From: Trinickia acidisoli
GTDB taxonomy: Bacteria; Pseudomonadota; Gammaproteobacteria; Burkholderiales; Burkholderiaceae
NCBI RefSeq assembly: GCF_017315725.1
Contig: NZ_JAFLRG010000001.1
Coordinates: forward strand, 3,162,001 to 3,226,000
Direction of reading: 5' to 3'
DNA: 64,000 nucleotides
Part shown: one piece after another, positions 38,281 to 47,260 of the stretch
Position numbering within the stretch: position 1 is the first letter of the stretch
Layout: the number at the start of each line of letters is the position of its first letter
Made by a program: the position numbers and the translations under genes
The notes under the pieces: generated by a model
The model's database searches: none
The model's input: the letters and a program-made list of their open reading frames with translations, nothing else
What the model was told of the DNA's origin: nothing

Positions 38281-38303
38281 TTTAATTAGGACTCCTAATT
38301 AAA
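38281..38303. promoter_or_regulatory. 23-bp perfect palindrome upstream of the porin gene
   Basis: Two 11-base arms (TTTAATTAGGA and its exact complement) surround a single C. It lies about 150 bp before the porin ATG in A+T-rich DNA. The shape, an A+T-rich palindrome with an AGGA-C-TCCT core, resembles MarR-type or related dimeric repressor sites. No T-run follows and the loop is only one base, so it is a protein site rather than a terminator. No regulator for it is encoded beside it. Confidence 0.6.
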
Positions 38304-38371
38304 CTCGCCCGTGCGCTTTTCCGTGGACGTATGCGAGCCCGCCTCCTTTCAAGCCGAGCCCGCCGGACCGT

Positions 38372-38416
38372 CTAAAAACCCGTGCGGCGGTTCGACGTAC
38401 TCCAGCGTCGAACCGC
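38372..38416 (-). terminator. Rho-independent terminator after the IlvD/Edd dehydratase gene
   Basis: Perfect 10-bp stem GCGGTTCGAC/GTCGAACCGC (38387-38396 and 38407-38416), with a T-run at 38378-38374 on the minus strand, 15 nt past the stop. Confidence 0.75.
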
Positions 38417-38430
38417 CCCACCGCTTCGAT

Positions 38431-40185
38431 TCAGTGAATCTCCGGCTCGCCGCCACTGCCTCCGCTGCCGGCACAACCCGAACCTTCGCGCTGCAGGAAG
38501 TCGAAGTCGCAGCCCTTGTCGGCCTGCATCACGTGGATCTGATGCATCGCGCCGTAGCCGCGCGTGAAGCGCGGCTCGGGAGCCACCCACGCGGCCCTGC
38601 GGCGTGCGAGCTCTTCGTCGCTCACGAGCAGATTCAGCTTGCGCTGCGGCACGTCGAGCTCGATCAGGTCGCCATTCTGGACGAGCGCGAGCGGACCGCC
38701 GATGAACGACTCGGGCGCCACGTGCAGCACGCAGGCGCCGTAGCTCGTGCCGCTCATGCGCGCATCGGAAATGCGCAACATGTCGCGCACGCCTTTTTGC
38801 AGCAGCTTCTTCGGGATCGGCAGTTGGCCCCATTCGGGCATGCCGGGCGCGCCGACCGGCCCCGCGTGTTGCAACACGAGCACGCTGTTTTCGTCGACGT
38901 CGAGCGCGTCGTCGTCGATGCGTGCCGCCATGTCGGCGTAGTCCTTGAACACGACCGCGCGCCCCGTATGCACGTGCAGCTTCGGATCGGCCGCGCCCGG
39001 CTTGATCACGGCGCCGTCAGGCGCGAGGTTGCCGCGCAGCACCGCAAGGCCCGTGTCGGGCATCAGCGGCACGGCACGCCGACGGATGACTGCATCGTTG
39101 AAGATCTCGGCATCGGCGATGTTTTCGCCGAGCGTCTTGCCGTTGACCGTGCGCTGCGTGCCGTCGATCGAATCGCCCAACTCCTTGAGCATCGCCCGTA
39201 GGCCGCCCGCGTAGTAGAAGTCTTCCATCAGATACTGGCCGGTCGGCCGGATGTTGGCGAGCACGGGCGTGCGCCGCGACAGATCGTCGTAGTGGCCGAG
39301 CGTGAGCGGAATGCCCGCGCGGCGTGCGAGCGCGATCATGTGCACGATCGCGTTCGTCGAGCCGGACAGCGCAAGGCACGTCGTCACGGCGTTATCGACC
39401 GACTTCTCGGTGATGATGTCCGACGGCTTGAGGTCTTCCCACACCATCTCGACGATGCGCATGCCCGTCTTCGCCGCCATTTGCGCATGGCGCGAATCGG
39501 CTGCCGGAATCGACGCGAAACCCGGCAGCGTGAAGCCGAGCGCTTCGGCCGCGCTCGTCATCGTCGAAGCCGTGCCCATCGTCATGCAATGCCCGGGCGA
39601 GCGCGCGATGCCGCCCTCGACGCCCTTCCAGTCGTCTTCCGTGATCTTGCCGGCCCGCAAATCGGCCCAGTACTTCCACGTATCCGAGCCGGAGCCGAGC
39701 GTGCGGCCGTTCCAGTTGCCGTTGAGCATCGGGCCGGCGGGCAGGAAGATCGCGGGCAGGTCCATCGAAATCGCGCCCATTAGCAGAGCAGGCGTGGTCT
39801 TGTCGCAGCCGCCCATCAGCACGACGCCGTCGGCGGGATAGGAACGCAGCGTTTCCTCGGCTTCCATCGCGAGGAAGTTTCGGTACAGCATCGTCGTCGG
39901 CTTCTGGAACGGCTCGGAGAGCGTTTGCACCGGCAACTCGATCGGAAAGCCGCCCGCCTGCCAAATGCCGCGCTTCACCTCTTCCACGCGCACTTTGAAA
40001 TGCGTATGGCACGGGTTGATCTCGCTCCACGTGTTGAGGATCACGATCACCGGCTTACCCGCGTATTCCTCGCGGCTATAGCCCATCTGCGAGCTGCGCG
40101 AGCGATGGCCGAACGAGCGCAAGTCGTTCACGCCGTACCAGCGATGGCTGCGCAAGTCCTCGGGTTTCTTTCTGTTCGTGCTCAC
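38431..40185 (-). CDS. IlvD/Edd-family sugar-acid dehydratase, L-arabonate dehydratase type
   Basis: 584-residue iron-sulfur dehydratase, starting at GTG (40185). The cluster cysteines are Cys59 (NTWSEINPCHTHF), Cys127 (GGCDKTTPALL) and Cys200 (SPGHCMTMGTASTM). The NTWS-INPCHTH signature separates this group (L-arabonate, D-xylonate and D-galactonate-type dehydratases) from biosynthetic IlvD. The C-terminus is a Gly/Ser-rich tail. It removes water from a sugar acid to give a 2-keto-3-deoxy acid. With the semialdehyde dehydrogenase and DapA-family enzyme of the same operon it would form an oxidative pentonate route to 2-oxoglutarate. Whether it also accepts aldarates is open, and matters because no other dehydratase for them is seen. 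Confidence 0.87.
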   Translation of the reverse strand: MSTNRKKPEDLRSHRWYGVNDLRSFGHRSRSSQMGYSREEYAGKPVIVILNTWSEINPCHTHFKVRVEEVKRGIWQAGGFPIELPVQTLSEPFQKPTTMLYRNFLAMEAEETLRSYPADGVVLMGGCDKTTPALLMGAISMDLPAIFLPAGPMLNGNWNGRTLGSGSDTWKYWADLRAGKITEDDWKGVEGGIARSPGHCMTMGTASTMTSAAEALGFTLPGFASIPAADSRHAQMAAKTGMRIVEMVWEDLKPSDIITEKSVDNAVTTCLALSGSTNAIVHMIALARRAGIPLTLGHYDDLSRRTPVLANIRPTGQYLMEDFYYAGGLRAMLKELGDSIDGTQRTVNGKTLGENIADAEIFNDAVIRRRAVPLMPDTGLAVLRGNLAPDGAVIKPGAADPKLHVHTGRAVVFKDYADMAARIDDDALDVDENSVLVLQHAGPVGAPGMPEWGQLPIPKKLLQKGVRDMLRISDARMSGTSYGACVLHVAPESFIGGPLALVQNGDLIELDVPQRKLNLLVSDEELARRRAAWVAPEPRFTRGYGAMHQIHVMQADKGCDFDFLQREGSGCAGSGGSGGEPEIH

Positions 40186-40233
40186 TTCGTGCGACTCCGG
40201 AATGCTGAATCAATGAAAGGGGCGGCCGCCGCG

Positions 40234-41817
40234 TCAGCGACGCACCAGCTCGCCGTCGCGCAGGCGCCAAAGACCGAGCGGGTTCTCGTCGCGCAGCGCG
40301 GCCGGCAACAGTGCCGCGGGCAGATCCTGGTAGCAGAGCGGCCGCAGAAAGCGCTCGATGGCCATGGCGCCCACCGACGTCGTGCGCGCATCGGACGTCG
40401 CCGGGAACGGGCCGCCATGCACCATCGCATACGTTACCTCGACGCCGGTCGGAAAGCCGTTCGCAAGAATACGGCCCGCCTTGCGTTCGAGCGTCGGCAG
40501 CAGGCGCGCCGCGAGCGCGTAGTCGTCCTCGTCGATTTGGAGCGTCGCCGTCAACTGGCCTTCCAAGTGCTCGGCCACGCGCAGTAGTTCGTCCGCGTCG
40601 CGGCATCCGACGATCAGCGAGGTCGGCCCGAAGATCTCATCCTGAAGTTGCGCATCGGCCAAGAATTGGGTGGCGCAGGTCTTGAACAGCGCGCCACGCG
40701 CCGCGCAGTGCGCGTCGCTTGCGGCGCCGTCGGCCACGCGGGTCACGCCGGGTGCGCACGCACGTTCGCCGATGCCGTCCTCGTAGGCCGCGGCGATCCC
40801 CGCGGTGAGCATCGTCTGGGCGCGCTTGCCTTCGAGCGCGCCGGCGGCGGTATCGACAAAGCGCGCGAGCGCCGGCCCTTCGAGCGCGATGACGAGGCCC
40901 GGATTGGTACAGAACTGACCAACGCCGAGCGTCAACGAATCGACGAAACCACGCGCAAGCGCTTCGGTGCGCGCGGCCAGCGCCGCGGGCAGCACGAACA
41001 TGGGGTTCACGCTGCTCATTTCCGCATAAACGGGAATCGGCTCGTGGCGTGCCGCCGCGATCGCCATCAACGCCAGACCGCCGCGCCGTGAGCCCGTGAA
41101 GCCGACCGCCTTGATTGCCGGGTGCGCGACGAGCGCCTCGCCGACTGCGTTGCCCGCACCGATCAGGAGGGAGAAAACGCCTTCGGGCAAGCCGAGGTCG
41201 GCAACGGCCTTCTGGATCGCGCGACCGACGAGTTCGGACGTGCCCAAATGCGCGGGATGCGCCTTCACGACGACTGGACACCCGGCCGCGAGCGCGGACG
41301 CCGTATCGCCGCCGGCAACCGAAAACGCAAGCGGGAAGTTGCTGGCACCGAACACCGCCACCGGACCCAGCGCAATCCGTTGCGCGCGCAGGTCCGAACG
41401 CGGCGCCGGCGTGCGCGCCGGCAAGGCCGAGTCGAGCACCGCACCGCACCAGCGCCCGTCCCGCACGAGCGAAGCGAACAGCTTGAGCTGGCCGATCGTG
41501 CGCGCGCGCTCGCCTTCGAGGCGCGCCTTCGGCAAGGCCGATTCGAGGTGCGCGCGATCGACCAGTGTGTCGCCGAGCGCGGCGATGTTCTCGGCAATGG
41601 TTTCGAGCAGGCGCGCGCGCATCTCGTGCGGCGCGGACCTGAACGCATCGAACGCGGCGGCGGCCAAGGCGCACGCACGCTCGACATCGGCCGCACCGCC
41701 CGCGCCGAACGCCGGCTCGATCTCTTGGTTCTGCGCGGGATCGAACGCATGCAGCGTCCCGTGCGTCCCGCGCACGGACGACGCGCCCAACAACATCTCA
41801 CCTGCAATCCGCATCAT
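40234..41817 (-). CDS. Aldehyde dehydrogenase (NADP+), 2-oxoglutarate semialdehyde dehydrogenase type
   Basis: 527-residue member of the aldehyde dehydrogenase superfamily, longer than the usual 480-500, as is typical of the ketoglutarate-semialdehyde group. The catalytic cysteine is Cys303 (GQFCTNPG), the general base Glu266 ([10 protein letters not shown]), and the nucleotide loop is [20 protein letters not shown] (about residues 156-175). It would oxidise 2-oxoglutarate semialdehyde, the product of the DapA-family enzyme upstream, to 2-oxoglutarate. It lies 24 bp after that gene and 48 bp before the dehydratase, so all three form one operon. Confidence 0.9.
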   Translation of the reverse strand: MMRIAGEMLLGASSVRGTHGTLHAFDPAQNQEIEPAFGAGGAADVERACALAAAAFDAFRSAPHEMRARLLETIAENIAALGDTLVDRAHLESALPKARLEGERARTIGQLKLFASLVRDGRWCGAVLDSALPARTPAPRSDLRAQRIALGPVAVFGASNFPLAFSVAGGDTASALAAGCPVVVKAHPAHLGTSELVGRAIQKAVADLGLPEGVFSLLIGAGNAVGEALVAHPAIKAVGFTGSRRGGLALMAIAAARHEPIPVYAEMSSVNPMFVLPAALAARTEALARGFVDSLTLGVGQFCTNPGLVIALEGPALARFVDTAAGALEGKRAQTMLTAGIAAAYEDGIGERACAPGVTRVADGAASDAHCAARGALFKTCATQFLADAQLQDEIFGPTSLIVGCRDADELLRVAEHLEGQLTATLQIDEDDYALAARLLPTLERKAGRILANGFPTGVEVTYAMVHGGPFPATSDARTTSVGAMAIERFLRPLCYQDLPAALLPAALRDENPLGLWRLRDGELVRR

Positions 41818-41841
41818 GCCTCCGTGGGTACCCGCGCCCCG

Positions 41842-42780
41842 TTAAGCGCCACGCCCAGCGCTCAGGCTGCGCTCGAAGGCAAGCAGCACCTGTGCCGCCT
41901 CGCGCACTTGCGCATGGTGCGCCTTCGGGGTTTCGCTGAGCAGCGGCAAGATCGTGCCCATGTTCGCGACGCCCGAGAACGTCACCGCATCGTGCAGCAC
42001 GCGGATCAACGAGATGTCCTCGCGCAGCGTCTCGAGCGGCATGAATGCGTCGTAAAGCCGTTTCGTGTCGGCCTCGCGCGATTCGCGTATCGCGCGCATC
42101 AACTCACACACCGCATACGGCGCGATACAGCCGGAGCCCGTCGTCCATGCGGCAAGGCCGAAGTCGCGCAAGTGCGTCACGGCCGGGCCCTCGCCCATTC
42201 CGGAGACCACTCGCGCCGGATTCACGCTTTCCAGCAAACGGCGCAGATACGGGTCGTTCGAGGGATCGTCGCGCACGATCGCGTACTTCACCGCGGCGAG
42301 CGTGCCGCGATCGACGAGCCGAGCCAACGTATCGACGTCGACGTACTGCTCGCTCTTCACGTAGAGCGTCAGCGCAATGCCCGCGGTATCCGCGATCCGC
42401 GTCAATCCCGCCTCGACGCCCTGCGGCGTCGCGAACCCATTGAACGGCAGCACCATCGCCGTCCGGTAGGAAGTCTGCGCGAGGATGCGAGCCTGGTCGA
42501 GCATCTTGCCGTAGTCAGGGCCGATCGACGGGATCACGCGGGTGGTCGGCGCCGCGCTGTCGGCAAGCATGTCAAGCAACTCGCGATATTCGCTCGGCGC
42601 GACGTGATAGAAGTTCGCATTGCCGCCGTACAGCAGCGTGCGTACGCCGCCGGCTTCGATGTGACGGATCAGCTTCTGGTTTTCGTCGACATCGATCGAC
42701 AAGTCGGCACGGCGCGCAAGGGGCGGCACCGCCATCACGGACGAGGCGAATTCGCTCTCGACAAGTGGGGACACGTTCAT
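41842..42780 (-). CDS. DapA-family dehydratase/aldolase (2-keto-3-deoxy sugar acid dehydratase type)
   Basis: 312-residue Schiff-base TIM-barrel enzyme of the dihydrodipicolinate synthase family. The ATG at 42780 is chosen over an upstream in-frame ATG at 42861 that would extend through the operator. The Schiff-base lysine is Lys165 (LAAVKYAIVRDD), and the partner tyrosine is Tyr140 (IALTLYVKSEQY). GGNANFYHVAPSEYRELL near residue 53 is the phosphate/carboxylate-type loop. With the neighbouring dehydrogenase it fits 2-keto-3-deoxy-L-arabonate dehydratase or 5-keto-4-deoxyglucarate dehydratase (KdgD), both yielding 2-oxoglutarate semialdehyde. The exact substrate cannot be decided from sequence. 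Confidence 0.85.
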   Translation of the reverse strand: MNVSPLVESEFASSVMAVPPLARRADLSIDVDENQKLIRHIEAGGVRTLLYGGNANFYHVAPSEYRELLDMLADSAAPTTRVIPSIGPDYGKMLDQARILAQTSYRTAMVLPFNGFATPQGVEAGLTRIADTAGIALTLYVKSEQYVDVDTLARLVDRGTLAAVKYAIVRDDPSNDPYLRRLLESVNPARVVSGMGEGPAVTHLRDFGLAAWTTGSGCIAPYAVCELMRAIRESREADTKRLYDAFMPLETLREDISLIRVLHDAVTFSGVANMGTILPLLSETPKAHHAQVREAAQVLLAFERSLSAGRGA

Positions 42781-43112
42781 GGGGCCTCGAAACGAATTTT
42801 TGATGACTGGCAGCCCGGACGTTAACATCGGGCTACCCATCTTGTCAAACAACATTCGCACAGGATAACGACTTCAGTCCGATGATCGAGCAGGCACATG
42901 CGTCGCAACTGATTCACTCAAATGGCTTAAACACAGGCCAAGCAGGGAAATCAGCCCCCTTTCAGCGCTCATTTCACCCTTTACCTATCGTTTACGAGGT
43001 TTGACAACTTTCAATTTGCATAACGAAAATGCCTGCCCTGGCTAATCGCCAGACAAGTCCCGGCGCCATCGACGGCGTTCGCGGCCCAAGCTCAACTCAC
43101 GGAGACATTGAG
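42781..43112. promoter_or_regulatory. Divergent promoter region between the DapA-family gene and the GH28 gene
   Basis: 332 bp without a gene. TTGTCAAACAA at 42842-42852 is a one-mismatch copy of the TTGTC-N-GACAA operator and lies 62 bp before the DapA-family start. AGGTTTGACAA at 42997-43007 is a weaker copy on the GH28 side; its 3' part extends to TTGACAACTTT (43001-43011), identical to 28467-28477. Placement suggests joint control of both directions by one regulator. Confidence 0.55.
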
Positions 43113-45158
43113 ATGGCAGACAAGAAACGTAGCGCGCACCCGATCGCAGCCGGTACCTCACACGTTCCCTCCCCCAGCCGCCGCGCCTTCATGGCGTTGG
43201 CCGGCGCCACAGCGGGCGCGACCGTGCTGGCGGGCTTGCCCGGCTGCGGCGGTGGCAGCGGCGGCACGCCCGCATCGACGGCCACGTCCACCGCGGCCGA
43301 TCCGATCTGGGGCGCGAGCGGCGCCGGAACCCAAATCGTCAATTCGCTCAAAAACATCACGCAGTCGATGTTTCCGGCCATCGACTTCAACGTCACGAGC
43401 TTCGGCGCGCAACCGATCACGTCTCAGGTCGTAGCCGCATCGGCGTGGAGCCCTGCCATTCCGTGGTTGAACCAGGCCACATCGCCGCAAAGTCCCGGTG
43501 CGGAATTGATGGTGTCCTCGAGCTTGACGGGCACCGCGTTCGATGCCTGCACGGCGTTCAACAACGCGATCGTCGCGGCCAATGCGGCGGGTGGCGGCCG
43601 GGTGGTCGTGCCGGCGGGGAACTGGTATTGCGGCGGGCCGATCGTGCTGCTCAGCAACGTCAACTTCCACCTGAGCGAAGCCTGCACGATCTACTTCAGC
43701 CCCAACCCCGCCGACTATGCGGCGAGCGGCCCGTACGTGACGGCCAACGGCAATTTGTATTGGACGCGCTGGCAGGCCAACGACTGCCTGAACTTCGGCT
43801 CGCCGGTCTACGCCTACAAGCAGACGAACATCGCGCTGACCGGCGAGGGCACGAGTTCAATCCTGAACGGCCAGGCGATGACGCCGATCCAGGCGAACGG
43901 CACGACGCCGAGCTCGTGCTGGTGGACCTTCAAAGGCACGAACGGGGCCTACGGCTGCGCCAGTTCGTCGACGCCGTCGCAGGCGTATTCGAATCCGAAC
44001 AATGCGGCGTTGACGGGCCTGTCCACGATCACCGCATCCAATGCGTCGACGATCCTGCCGTTGTTGACGGCGACGTCGTGGTCGCAGGATCAGAACTATT
44101 TGCCCGCGCTCTCGGAATTGGGCGTCGCCGTGACGTCACGCGTTTTCGGCAACGGCCACTACCTGCGCCCGTGCATGGTCGAATTCATCGGCTGCACGAA
44201 CGTGCTGTTGCAGGACTATCACACGCAGAACACCCCGTTCTGGCAGCATCATCCGACGGACTGCACCAACGTCGTGGCCCAGGGCGTCTTCGCCGACAGC
44301 ATCGGGCCCAACAACGACGGCTTCGATCCCGACGCCTGCAACAACGTACTCATCGACACCCTGACGTTCAATACGGGCGACGACTGCATCGCGATCAAGT
44401 CCGGCAAGGCGCTCGATATCGAGTATGGTCCCGCGCAAAACCACGTGATCCAGAACTGCACGATGAACAGCGGCCACGGCGGGCTCACGCTCGGCAGCGA
44501 AATGAGCGCCGGCGTCGAAAACATCTATGCGCGCAACCTCAGCATGCTCAACGAGAATTGGGCCAGCAATCCATTGCAGATCGCGATCCGGATCAAGACG
44601 AACATGAACCGGGGCGGCTTCGTACAGAACGTGTACATCGACGGCGTCACGCTGCCCAACGGCATCGCGCTGACGGGCAAGGGCTACGGCGCGAGCAACA
44701 TGATCGCGGGAAGCCCGATCAACACGACGGTGCCGGTCGGCGTCGCAACGACAAGCGCGGCCAACCCGTCCGCTTCCGAGGGCGGCTTGATCACGTTCGA
44801 CTGCGACTACTCGCCCAGCGGCGATGCCGTGCGCTTGAGCCCGCCGGTCGTGCGCAACGTCAACATCAGCAACGTGACCGCGAGCAACGTCACCGTCAGC
44901 GGCAGCACCGGCTCGTGCTTCCAAGCGATCGTCGCACAAGGCCCTGTCGCCGCGGACTACAACGGCCCCGCGCCGACGCCGACCGTCTCGCCGATCACGG
45001 GCGTGACGATCTCGAACTGCAACCTCGGCACGCCGATCTGCAGCGGCACGGCCAGCCCGACGAACCCGGGCCCTGTCTATGCGTGGAACGTGAACGCGAT
45101 CACGCTGAGCAACGTCGCGATCGGCGGTCAGACGTACAACTCGGCGTTGACGGGCTGA
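43113..45158 (+). CDS. Glycoside hydrolase family 28 protein (polygalacturonase-like) with Tat signal
   Basis: 681-residue pectin-degrading-type enzyme with a right-handed parallel beta-helix. The ATG at 43113 follows GGAG. The signal has a twin-arginine motif (PSRRAFMALAGATAG, Arg23-Arg24) and ends GLPGC (Cys45), which resembles a lipobox but has Pro at -2. A Gly-rich linker follows. GH28 catalytic motifs are conserved in order: NNDGFDPD (about 400), TGDDCIAIKSGK (about 424), SGHGGLTLGSE (about 454) and RIKTN (about 493). It is larger than the usual 380-500 residues, with extra N- and C-terminal segments. It would release galacturonate from pectin for the uronate pathway of this island. Confidence 0.9.
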   Translation: MADKKRSAHPIAAGTSHVPSPSRRAFMALAGATAGATVLAGLPGCGGGSGGTPASTATSTAADPIWGASGAGTQIVNSLKNITQSMFPAIDFNVTSFGAQPITSQVVAASAWSPAIPWLNQATSPQSPGAELMVSSSLTGTAFDACTAFNNAIVAANAAGGGRVVVPAGNWYCGGPIVLLSNVNFHLSEACTIYFSPNPADYAASGPYVTANGNLYWTRWQANDCLNFGSPVYAYKQTNIALTGEGTSSILNGQAMTPIQANGTTPSSCWWTFKGTNGAYGCASSSTPSQAYSNPNNAALTGLSTITASNASTILPLLTATSWSQDQNYLPALSELGVAVTSRVFGNGHYLRPCMVEFIGCTNVLLQDYHTQNTPFWQHHPTDCTNVVAQGVFADSIGPNNDGFDPDACNNVLIDTLTFNTGDDCIAIKSGKALDIEYGPAQNHVIQNCTMNSGHGGLTLGSEMSAGVENIYARNLSMLNENWASNPLQIAIRIKTNMNRGGFVQNVYIDGVTLPNGIALTGKGYGASNMIAGSPINTTVPVGVATTSAANPSASEGGLITFDCDYSPSGDAVRLSPPVVRNVNISNVTASNVTVSGSTGSCFQAIVAQGPVAADYNGPAPTPTVSPITGVTISNCNLGTPICSGTASPTNPGPVYAWNVNAITLSNVAIGGQTYNSALTG

Positions 45159-45262
45159 TCGCGCGGCAAGCCACGGAAAGGCGCGCCCGGCTCGCGCGAG
45201 CGGGGCGCCTTCCGGTTCACAACGCTCATTCAGGCGTCCAACTTAGGCGTCCAACTGAGCAT

Positions 45263-45637
45263 TCACTTCACGGTGAACGCGTAGTGGCCTTGCGTGCGGT
45301 GGCCGTCGGCGGCCACCGCCACCCACGACACCGTATAGACACCGGGCTTGAGCGAACCAAGCGCGACCGTCATGTGCTTCTTGTCGTTCGCATCGACGCT
45401 CGACGTGCCGTTCGTCACGGCATTGCCGGCCGTATCGGTCACCTTCAGCGAACTGAAAGCGGGCTCCAACGTATCGTCGAACTCGATCGACACTTGCTTG
45501 GTATCGGTGCCGACGGTCGCGCCGGCTCCCGGCGTCTGCTGCTTCGGGTAGGCGTGCGCACTGGCCAATTGCGCGAACGTCAACGCGAGCGCCGCGACGC
45601 AAGCGCGCGCTGAAAGCGAAATCAGGGATGTTTTCAT
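45263..45637 (-). CDS. CopC-domain periplasmic copper-binding protein
   Basis: 124-residue exported protein with a CopC/YobA-like domain. The ATG at 45637 starts a signal peptide (MKTSLISLSARACVAALALT) cleaved before HAYPKQQTPGAGATVGT. The N-terminal His after cleavage is a copper ligand in this family. The C-terminal motif VSWVAVAADGHRTQGHYAFTV includes the other conserved His. It lies 35 bp after the beta-barrel gene and near a DUF2946 gene, a combination often tied to copper handling. Confidence 0.9.
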   Translation of the reverse strand: MKTSLISLSARACVAALALTFAQLASAHAYPKQQTPGAGATVGTDTKQVSIEFDDTLEPAFSSLKVTDTAGNAVTNGTSSVDANDKKHMTVALGSLKPGVYTVSWVAVAADGHRTQGHYAFTVK

Positions 45638-45672
45638 GGTGCTCATGTAACTCATGGTGCAATAGTCCGAAG

Positions 45673-46587
45673 TTAGAACAACGGTTTGCCGAGCGAACCG
45701 GGAAATAGATCGTCGAAATACAGGTGAGCGTCGAGCAGCACCCCCGTGTGTGTGCCGCTCGCGCGATTCACGGGAATCTGCGCTTCAATGCCGAACTGCC
45801 CGTAGCGATTCGTCCATAGGAGGCCGGGATTGATCGTGCCCGTCGTCTGTCCCGCACAGGCGCCGGCGGTACAAGTACTCATCGGTATCTCGACGACCGG
45901 AATCAAGTTCGAGAACGGTTCAGGCAGATGCAAGTCTTTCACCTGCGATTGCAGGTAAGGGATGCTGTATTGCACCGTGAAGCCCCAGTCGAACGAATTG
46001 GGCCCCGCATCGGACGACGCAGTCGTCATGTTCGGCCCAAGCTGCCCCGTTACCGCAAACGGCCGCAAGTACCCGAGCGATGCCGGCAGGTCGCCGAAAC
46101 CTTTGCCGAAATAAATGTTCGGCGTGAAGGTCGAATACGAGTTCGCGACCGATTTGGCGCCCGTGCCGCCGAGTTCGGCCACGAGCCCCACCGATGCCAT
46201 GAATTCGTGCGGCCCGTTCACATAGGCGAGGTACTTGAGCCCAAGCTCCGTGTTGTCCCAACCGCGAGCCGATCCGCCGTCCGGCGTGTTTTGATTCACG
46301 TACTGGCCGCCCACGCTGAAGCCGAGGTTCGACGTGATGAGCTTGTCCCACTCGTACGAGGCCGTGTTGACGTTCATCGCTTGGCCGTCGTCGGTCGCGC
46401 TCTTGATGTGGCCGAACTGAAAATCGAATTCGTCGCCAACGCCTGGGTCGTCGATCGCGAGCGTCGCGGGAAAGACGCGATCGCCCGCAACGGCATGTGC
46501 CATCGCCGCGGGTGAACAGACCGCGAGGCCGGCGGCCGCGCTCAGCGCCACGCGCCACCGAGCGCGCCGCTTGAAATGAGTCAGCAT
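45673..46587 (-). CDS. Predicted outer-membrane beta-barrel protein near copC
   Basis: 304-residue exported protein. A signal peptide covers about residues 1-31 (WRVALSAAAGLAVCSPAAMA) and the mature start is HAVAGDRVFPATLAID. The remainder has alternating aromatic and Gly-rich strands (NLGFSVGGQYVNQNTP, GWDNTELGLKYLAYVNGPHE) and ends in PLF, consistent with a barrel with terminal Phe. A ribosome site AAAGGAA precedes the ATG. I do not recognise a specific family. The link to metal handling is from the CopC and DUF2946 neighbours. Confidence 0.75.
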   Translation of the reverse strand: MLTHFKRRARWRVALSAAAGLAVCSPAAMAHAVAGDRVFPATLAIDDPGVGDEFDFQFGHIKSATDDGQAMNVNTASYEWDKLITSNLGFSVGGQYVNQNTPDGGSARGWDNTELGLKYLAYVNGPHEFMASVGLVAELGGTGAKSVANSYSTFTPNIYFGKGFGDLPASLGYLRPFAVTGQLGPNMTTASSDAGPNSFDWGFTVQYSIPYLQSQVKDLHLPEPFSNLIPVVEIPMSTCTAGACAGQTTGTINPGLLWTNRYGQFGIEAQIPVNRASGTHTGVLLDAHLYFDDLFPGSLGKPLF

Positions 46588-46697
46588 GTGTTTCCTTTAG
46601 GAGTCCAAATGATGTTCGAATGCCGCGGCACGCCATACGCGCGCGACAATGCCGCGGCGCCCGAGCGCCGCGAAACGATGTCCGATTCGATCAGAGA

Positions 46698-47096
46698 CTA
46701 GGAAACGACAGGCGGGGCGCGCGGTTGCGCAGTCAAGAAACGGGTCGCGCGCCGCGCTTCGACTGCGGCGGCGACATAGGGCGGCTGTGCCGCCGCAAGC
46801 GCTGAAACGACGGCCGGCGTCAAACCCGGCATCACGGGAAGGTGCGCGAAGAACCCGCAATATCCGCATGCATCCCAATGGCCGAGCGCATCGTGATGAT
46901 GAGACGCTTGATCGCCGTCGCTGCTTGCGGGCTCGGGAGCCGCATCTTGCGCCGAGCACTCGACGCCGAGCGCCATCTCGACGCCCATGCGCTCGTGCGC
47001 GGCGAGCGTTTGAGAGATCGTCGGCGCGAGCGCGGTCAGCCAGATTGCGAGCAATCCGAGCAGCGTACCGAGCTTGTGCAAGCGACGATTGAGCAT
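46698..47096 (-). CDS. DUF2946 domain protein with His/Cys-rich segment
   Basis: 132-residue protein with a start at 47096 (MLNRRLHKLGTLLGLLAIWL); an ATG at 47108 is possible. An N-terminal hydrophobic helix (about residues 8-30) is followed by a mature segment with ECSAQ, the histidine cluster QASHHHDALGHWD and CGYCGFFAHLPVM, the core of the DUF2946 family. The Cys and His residues could bind a metal. Such genes are usually found by copper or TonB-receptor genes, in line with copC 1 kb away. Function not established. Confidence 0.82.
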   Translation of the reverse strand: MLNRRLHKLGTLLGLLAIWLTALAPTISQTLAAHERMGVEMALGVECSAQDAAPEPASSDGDQASHHHDALGHWDACGYCGFFAHLPVMPGLTPAVVSALAAAQPPYVAAAVEARRATRFLTAQPRAPPVVS

Positions 47097-47260
47097 GACG
47101 AGGCGCATATAGCGCGCAAAAGCAGGACTAAACCGATCGATTATCGTCGAGGCCACCCGCGCGACGCAAGGCGGCTGCGACAATCGGTCGGATTTCGGCG
47201 CAACGAGATAGGCGGGTATACGCGGCGTACAATCCCGGCCATTCCGATTCGAAGCACGCA

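Noticed and set aside
43445..45613. 722-codon plus-strand ORF in another frame of the GH28 gene
   Set aside because: Frame-shifted reading of the GH28 gene; no domains, Arg/Gln-rich.
46599..46606. AGGAGTCC near the beta-barrel gene as a second copy of the porin palindrome
   Set aside because: Only the eight-base core is similar; the flanking arms do not match.
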